From contig OZ244571.1 in NCBI GenBank assembly GCA_965217825.1, positions 3,038,001 through 3,102,000 of the forward strand: a DNA stretch of 64,000 nt. Direction: 5' to 3'. Shown one piece after another: positions 59,602-64,000 of this stretch. Source of the stretch: VXNE01 sp965217825 (GTDB taxonomy: Bacteria; Pseudomonadota; Gammaproteobacteria; Pseudomonadales; Azotimanducaceae). The first letter of the stretch is position 1; each line of letters begins with the position of its first letter. The position numbers were made by a program, and so were the translations under genes. Under the pieces are notes generated by a model. That model was not told the DNA's origin. It saw only the letters and a program-made list of their open reading frames with translations, and did not search any database.

Positions 59602-62313
59602 ATGAACCACGCAAGCATGCCGGAAGTTGTCGGGCCGCGGATGCGCAAGCTGCTGGTCGGCGTGCTCGTGCTGTTCGCACTCCTGACCGTCAACTCGATC
59701 TACCTGGGCGCGGTTTCCCTGCTGCAATGGTTCGAGGGCGCGAGCCTGGAAGGGCCGCTGTACCAATCGATGTTTCTCGGCCATCTCGCGTTGGGGTTCG
59801 CCATCGCATTGCCCGCGATCATTTACGCCCTGCTGCACCTGCGCCGCGCCATCCATCGTCCGAACAGGTTGGCCATACGACTCGGTCTGGCACTCTTCGC
59901 CGTCGTTTTGCTGCTGATCGCCTCCGGCGTCGCGCTGACGCGCGGCATTCCACTGATCGAGCTGCGCGGCGCTTCCGCCCGCTCCATCGCATACTGGCTG
60001 CATGTCGCGGCACCGTTCGCCGCGTGCTGGCTATTCGTCTTGCACCGCTTGGCGGGGCCACCCATCCGTTGGCTCGCGGGCAGCGCCATCGCGCTAGTGG
60101 GCATCGTTGTCGGCCTGGCCGGCGCATGGCTCGCCGAACCCGCCGCTACACCGCCCGCGCGCGCCCAGGCCGACTTTTTCCCAGCCCTGGCAAGAACGGC
60201 GACCGGCCGCCATATCCCCGCAGAAGAGCTCATGCGGGACGACTACTGCGCCCGTTGTCACGCCGACATCCACGCGCAGTGGCGCCACAGCGCGCATCGT
60301 CTCGCATCCTTCAACAATCCCGCCTACCTGTTTTCGGTGCGCAATACCCGCCGCATGGTCCTCGCGCGCGACGGCGACGTCATAGCCGCGCGATTTTGCG
60401 CCGGATGTCACGATCCCGTGCCGCTGTTCACCGGCGCGTTCGACGATCCGCTATTCGACGACGAGGGACATCCCACGGCACACGCCGGCATCACCTGCGT
60501 CGCCTGCCACGCCATCGAAAGCCTAGGCAGTCCGCGCGGCAACGCCGACTACATTATCGGCGTGCCGCAGCACTATCCGTTCGCCTTCTCCAATAGCGCC
60601 ATCCTGGCATGGATCAACGGTTTATCGATCAAGAGCAACCCGGACCTGCACAAACGCTCCTTCCTGAAACCGGTGCATCGAACGGCGGAATTCTGCGGCA
60701 CCTGCCACAAGGTGCATTTGCCCGAGGAACTCAATGCCTACAAGTGGCTTAGAGGCCAGAATCACTACGACGCGTTCCTCCTGAGCGGCGTGTCGGGCCA
60801 TGGCGCGCAGAGCTTCTACTACCCCGCGCGCGCGGAGACCAACTGCAACGGTTGCCACATGGAGCCCGTGCCCTCGGCCGACTTCGCTGCCGATTTCGAC
60901 GCAACCCTCGGCGAACCGGCGATCCGCGGGCACCAGTTCCCGTCGGCCAATACCGCGTTGGCCGCCTTGCTCGGATGGCCGAAGGAGGTGATCGATGTCC
61001 ACCGCGCGATGCTGGAAGGCGCGCTCAGAGTCGACCTGTTCGCCATCCGCTCCGGCACAGATATCGACGCGGAAGCGATTGCGCCACTGCGTCCCGAGGT
61101 GCCCGCCCTGACGCCGGGCGAGACCTACGTGTTCGACGTGGTCATCCGGACCCTGCGTCTCGGCCACCTGTTTACGGAAGGAACGGCCGACTCCAATGAG
61201 GTCTGGCTGGACGTCACCGTCCAGAGCGGCGGCAAGGTCATCGGCCGCAGCGGCGCGCGCGACAGCGACGGCGCGGTGGACCCCTGGTCACACTTCATCA
61301 ACGCCTATGTGCTGGATCGACACGGCAACCGCATAGACCGCCGAAACGCCGAGGACATATTCACCAAGCTCTACGATCACCAGATTCCCCCGGGGGCGGC
61401 TACCACCGCGCACTATCGCGTGCGGATTCCACAGACCGCTGTCGGCCCCGTCGAGATCGCCGTAGCGCTCCGTTACCGCAAGTTTGATACCACCTACATG
61501 CGCGCCTTCCAGGGGGAACGCTTCGAGCACAACGACCTCCCCATCATCACGATCGCCGAGGACGTGCTCGTCTTTCCCGTGGCCGGCATGCCAGCCGCAT
61601 CGCCCCCGCCCGACGTACCCGAGTGGGAACGCTGGAACGACTACGGCATCGGTCTGCTCGCCAAGCCCGAGCGCGGCGCCCTGCGCCAGGCGGAGGAAGC
61701 GTTTCGTCGCGTCGCCGCCCTCGGCCAGCCTGAAGGCGACTTGAATCTCGCCCGCGTCATGATCCGTGAAGGCCGGCTGATTGAGGCTGCCGACGCGCTG
61801 CGCCGCGCTGCGGCCAGCGGTGCCTATCCTTGGTCCGTGGCGTGGTTCGGCGGACTTGTCGACATGCAGAACGGCGAATTCGATGCCGCCATACGCAGTT
61901 TCACCGACCTGGCGAATACGCGATTCGAAGAGGCGCAGCGGCGCGGATTCGACTTCTCGCGCGACTACCGGGTGCAGAACGCACTGGCACAGGCGCTGTT
62001 CGAGCGCGCGAAGCTCGCGCCGACGCGCGCCGAGGAAGAACAACTGCTCCGGTCGGCCGCAGACCGCCACGACGCCGCGCTCGCCGAAGACCCGGAGAAT
62101 GTCGTCGCCCACTATGGTCTCGCGCAGATCTACGCGCGGCTCGGCGACGAGGAGACTGCAAGCCGCCATCGAGCGCGACACGCCATCTATCGACCCGACG
62201 ACAACGCCCAGGATCGCGCCGTAGCCGCCGCCCGCCGGCGTGATCCGGCCGCCAACTTCGCCGCGGAAGCGCTCGTCGTGTACGACCTCCAGCGCGGCGG
62301 CGGCGACCCGTGA
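59602..62313 (+). CDS. Membrane-anchored five-haem cytochrome c with TPR domain
   Basis: This is a 903-residue protein. Residues 1-175 hold about five transmembrane helices (LLVGVLVLFALLTVNSIYLG; FLGHLALGFAIALPAIIYAL; LGLALFAVVLLLIASGVALT; LHVAAPFAACWLFVLHRL; LAGSAIALVGIVVGLAGAWL). Histidines in helices 2 and 4 could ligate b-type haem. The periplasmic part has five C-x-x-C-H haem sites: CARCH (216), CAGCH (266), CVACH (299), CGTCH (365) and CNGCH (415), resembling cytochrome c554-type multihaem proteins. A beta-rich region (about 480-660) and TPR-like repeats (about 675-880) follow. The stop overlaps the next gene by 4 bp. It is likely an electron-transfer component; donor and acceptor are unknown. 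Confidence 0.85.
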   Translation: MNHASMPEVVGPRMRKLLVGVLVLFALLTVNSIYLGAVSLLQWFEGASLEGPLYQSMFLGHLALGFAIALPAIIYALLHLRRAIHRPNRLAIRLGLALFAVVLLLIASGVALTRGIPLIELRGASARSIAYWLHVAAPFAACWLFVLHRLAGPPIRWLAGSAIALVGIVVGLAGAWLAEPAATPPARAQADFFPALARTATGRHIPAEELMRDDYCARCHADIHAQWRHSAHRLASFNNPAYLFSVRNTRRMVLARDGDVIAARFCAGCHDPVPLFTGAFDDPLFDDEGHPTAHAGITCVACHAIESLGSPRGNADYIIGVPQHYPFAFSNSAILAWINGLSIKSNPDLHKRSFLKPVHRTAEFCGTCHKVHLPEELNAYKWLRGQNHYDAFLLSGVSGHGAQSFYYPARAETNCNGCHMEPVPSADFAADFDATLGEPAIRGHQFPSANTALAALLGWPKEVIDVHRAMLEGALRVDLFAIRSGTDIDAEAIAPLRPEVPALTPGETYVFDVVIRTLRLGHLFTEGTADSNEVWLDVTVQSGGKVIGRSGARDSDGAVDPWSHFINAYVLDRHGNRIDRRNAEDIFTKLYDHQIPPGAATTAHYRVRIPQTAVGPVEIAVALRYRKFDTTYMRAFQGERFEHNDLPIITIAEDVLVFPVAGMPAASPPPDVPEWERWNDYGIGLLAKPERGALRQAEEAFRRVAALGQPEGDLNLARVMIREGRLIEAADALRRAAASGAYPWSVAWFGGLVDMQNGEFDAAIRSFTDLANTRFEEAQRRGFDFSRDYRVQNALAQALFERAKLAPTRAEEEQLLRSAADRHDAALAEDPENVVAHYGLAQIYARLGDEETASRHRARHAIYRPDDNAQDRAVAAARRRDPAANFAAEALVVYDLQRGGGDP

Positions 62314-64000
62314 ACGGCCTGTCCTCCGGGGAAGCGCGCATCCGGCGCGCGTCGCTGCAATCGCTGGGCGCCATCGCCATACTCGCGGCAGCCGGCGTCG
62401 CGGTGTTTCTGGGAACCCGTCCCTGGCAGCCGCAAGAGACCGTCGAAGAAGCCGATATCTCCGGGCCCATACCGGTGCCAGAAGCGGCAGTTAAACCCCC
62501 ACCGATCAAGTTCACCGACGTCACGGAGAGTGCCGGTATTCACTTCGTCCACCAAAACGGCGCGTACGGGGAACGCCTGCTGCCGGAAACCATGGGCGGT
62601 GGGGTCGCTTTCCTGGACTATGATGGCGATGGTGACCAGGATCTGCTGCTGATCAACTCGGACCGCTGGCCGTGGCGCCCCGCCCCGCCGTCGAGACCGA
62701 TTTCACGCCTGTACCGCAACCTCGGCGGCGGGAAGTTCGAAGACGTCTCCTCGACCGCGGGTTTCGACCTGACCCTGTACGGCATGGGCGCGGCAGTCGG
62801 CGACTACGACGGAGACGGACATCTGGATGCCTATGTCACCGCCCTCGGTCGGAACCGAATGATGCGCAACGTCGGCGGGAGTTTCATCGACGTAACGGAC
62901 GCCGCCGGCGTCGCCGGCGAGGCCGACGCCTGGAGCACCGGTGCCGCGTTCTTCGACTACGACCGCGACGGTGATCTCGACCTCTTCGTCTGCAACTACG
63001 TTCGCTGGTCGCCGGAAATTGATCGCGAAGTCGACTACCGGTTGACCGGCGTAGGTCGTGCCTACGGCCCGCCCACGGATTTCGCCGGCGTCGATAATTA
63101 CCTCTTTCGCAACGATGGGGACCGCTTCACGGATGTATCCGCCGAGTCCGATATTCAGGTCCCCAATCCCGCCACGGGTTTGCCCGGGGGCAAGGCTCTC
63201 GCCGCGCTGCCGGTGGACGTAAACGGAGACGGGTGGCTGGATGTCGCCGTCGCCAACGACACCGTGCGCAACTTCCTTTTCTTGAATCGCGGCGATGGCA
63301 GTTTCCGCGAGGCTGGCGTCGAATTGGGACTCGCCTTCGACACTGCCGGCCTCGCAACCGGGGCCATGGGCATCGATGCGGCGCATTTCGCCAACGATTC
63401 CCGCCTTGCCATCGCCATCGGCAACTTCGCCAACGAAATGACTTCGTTCTACGTGTCTCGTGCGGGAGCCGATCTGTTCAGCGATGACGCCATCGTCGCG
63501 GGCGTCGGCGCCGACAGCCGGCGAGCGCTGACCTTCGGCCTGCTATTCCTTGACGCCGACCTCGACGGCCGCGCGGATCTCTTCGCCGCGAATGGCCACG
63601 TCGAGCCTGAGATCGCCAAGGTTCAGGCCAGCCAAAACTACGCGCAGCCAGCGCAACTGTTCTGGAACTGCGGTGCACAGTGCGCGCGCCCTTTCCAGCT
63701 CGTCGGCGGCGCGGTGGAGACTCCGCACGTCGCGCGGGGCGCCGCCTACGCCGACATCGACGCGGACGGCGACCTGGACCTGGCGCTGACCCAGGCCGGC
63801 GGCCGGGCGGTGTTGCTTCGAAACGATCAGCGCCTAGGCAACCACTGGCTACGCCTGAAGCTGCGGTCTGCGCCGCCCAACGTGCATGCCATCGGCGCGC
63901 GCGCCATACTCGCGGTATCCGGGACGCGGCAGTTTCGCACTGTCATGCCGAGCCGCAGCTACCTGTCCCACGTGGAGCCTGTACTCACCTTCGGACTAGG
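62310..64000 (+). CDS. CRTAC1 / ASPIC-UnbV family FG-GAP protein (3' end beyond window)
   Basis: The frame is open from GTG at 62310 to the window edge, so the C-terminus is incomplete. A single N-terminal transmembrane segment (GAIAILAAAGVAVFLGT) anchors it. The CRTAC1-type region starts with IKFTDVTESAGIHFVHQNGA and carries FG-GAP loops DYDGDGDQD, DYDGDGHLD, DYDRDGDLD, DVNGDGWLD, DADLDGRAD and DIDADGDLD. The ASPIC/UnbV domain begins near the end (NHWLRLKLRSAPPNVHAIGA, SYLSHVEPVLTFGLG). The start overlaps the cytochrome stop (GTGA), indicating translational coupling with it. The two products probably work together at the membrane. Confidence 0.85.
   Translation, partial: MNGLSSGEARIRRASLQSLGAIAILAAAGVAVFLGTRPWQPQETVEEADISGPIPVPEAAVKPPPIKFTDVTESAGIHFVHQNGAYGERLLPETMGGGVAFLDYDGDGDQDLLLINSDRWPWRPAPPSRPISRLYRNLGGGKFEDVSSTAGFDLTLYGMGAAVGDYDGDGHLDAYVTALGRNRMMRNVGGSFIDVTDAAGVAGEADAWSTGAAFFDYDRDGDLDLFVCNYVRWSPEIDREVDYRLTGVGRAYGPPTDFAGVDNYLFRNDGDRFTDVSAESDIQVPNPATGLPGGKALAALPVDVNGDGWLDVAVANDTVRNFLFLNRGDGSFREAGVELGLAFDTAGLATGAMGIDAAHFANDSRLAIAIGNFANEMTSFYVSRAGADLFSDDAIVAGVGADSRRALTFGLLFLDADLDGRADLFAANGHVEPEIAKVQASQNYAQPAQLFWNCGAQCARPFQLVGGAVETPHVARGAAYADIDADGDLDLALTQAGGRAVLLRNDQRLGNHWLRLKLRSAPPNVHAIGARAILAVSGTRQFRTVMPSRSYLSHVEPVLTFGL

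Overview
The window is GC-rich chromosomal DNA from a gammaproteobacterium, probably an uncultured or metagenome-derived lineage. The evidence is gene content and order: ppiD-hupB-lon-clpX-clpP-tig followed by a tRNA cluster, trpF-trpB-trpA-folC-dedD-cvpA-purF, leuC-leuD-leuB-asd-fimV-truA, a SPOR-type DedD, LpxH, MiaE and PrmB. FimV and the trp-to-purF order are typical of this class. I could not name a genus.

Layout. 1-2298 holds an incomplete gene for a secreted protein with six FG-GAP-like repeats, a PKD-like domain and a papain/C39-like domain. 2376-9848 is a mobile-DNA zone. It has a decayed integrase-type insertion sequence, then a recombinase-in-trio (RIT) element of three overlapping tyrosine recombinases. 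The RIT sits between two inverted, nearly identical 1633-bp arms, each being the 3' end of an IS66-type transposon with a DruA-like (DUF4338) passenger. 9985-20404 is the protein quality-control block (PpiD, HU, Lon, ClpX, ClpP, trigger factor); a complete insertion sequence and copies of a 108-bp repeat separate clpX from clpP. 20527-20911 is a tRNA-Pro/Arg/His cluster with a good sigma-70 promoter. folD-lpxH converges on a DUF1289-miaE pair, which is separated from purF by seven tandem copies of the same 108-bp repeat. 24606-37334 is a long run of minus-strand biosynthetic genes: purine, tryptophan and leucine genes, asd, truA and fimV.

38400-46860 is an accessory region. It holds remnants of several families, a DUF433/DUF5615 toxin-antitoxin pair, a pRiA4b ORF3-like gene, a DUF3565-DUF1971 fusion and an intact Pnkp-Hen1 RNA-repair cassette. 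Housekeeping genes resume with aroC, prmB, a DUF4892 gene, gpsA, htpG (with a strong sigma-32-like promoter) and sucDC. From 55400 on the plus strand there are two overlapping MaoC-type genes. They are followed by a cluster of a large TPR/FG-GAP lipoprotein, a membrane-anchored five-haem cytochrome with TPRs, and a CRTAC1/ASPIC-UnbV protein that runs off the window. I know no function for this last cluster, and it is the best candidate here for an undescribed system. The RIT/IS66/DruA inverted structure and the 108-bp repeat family are the other main points of interest.
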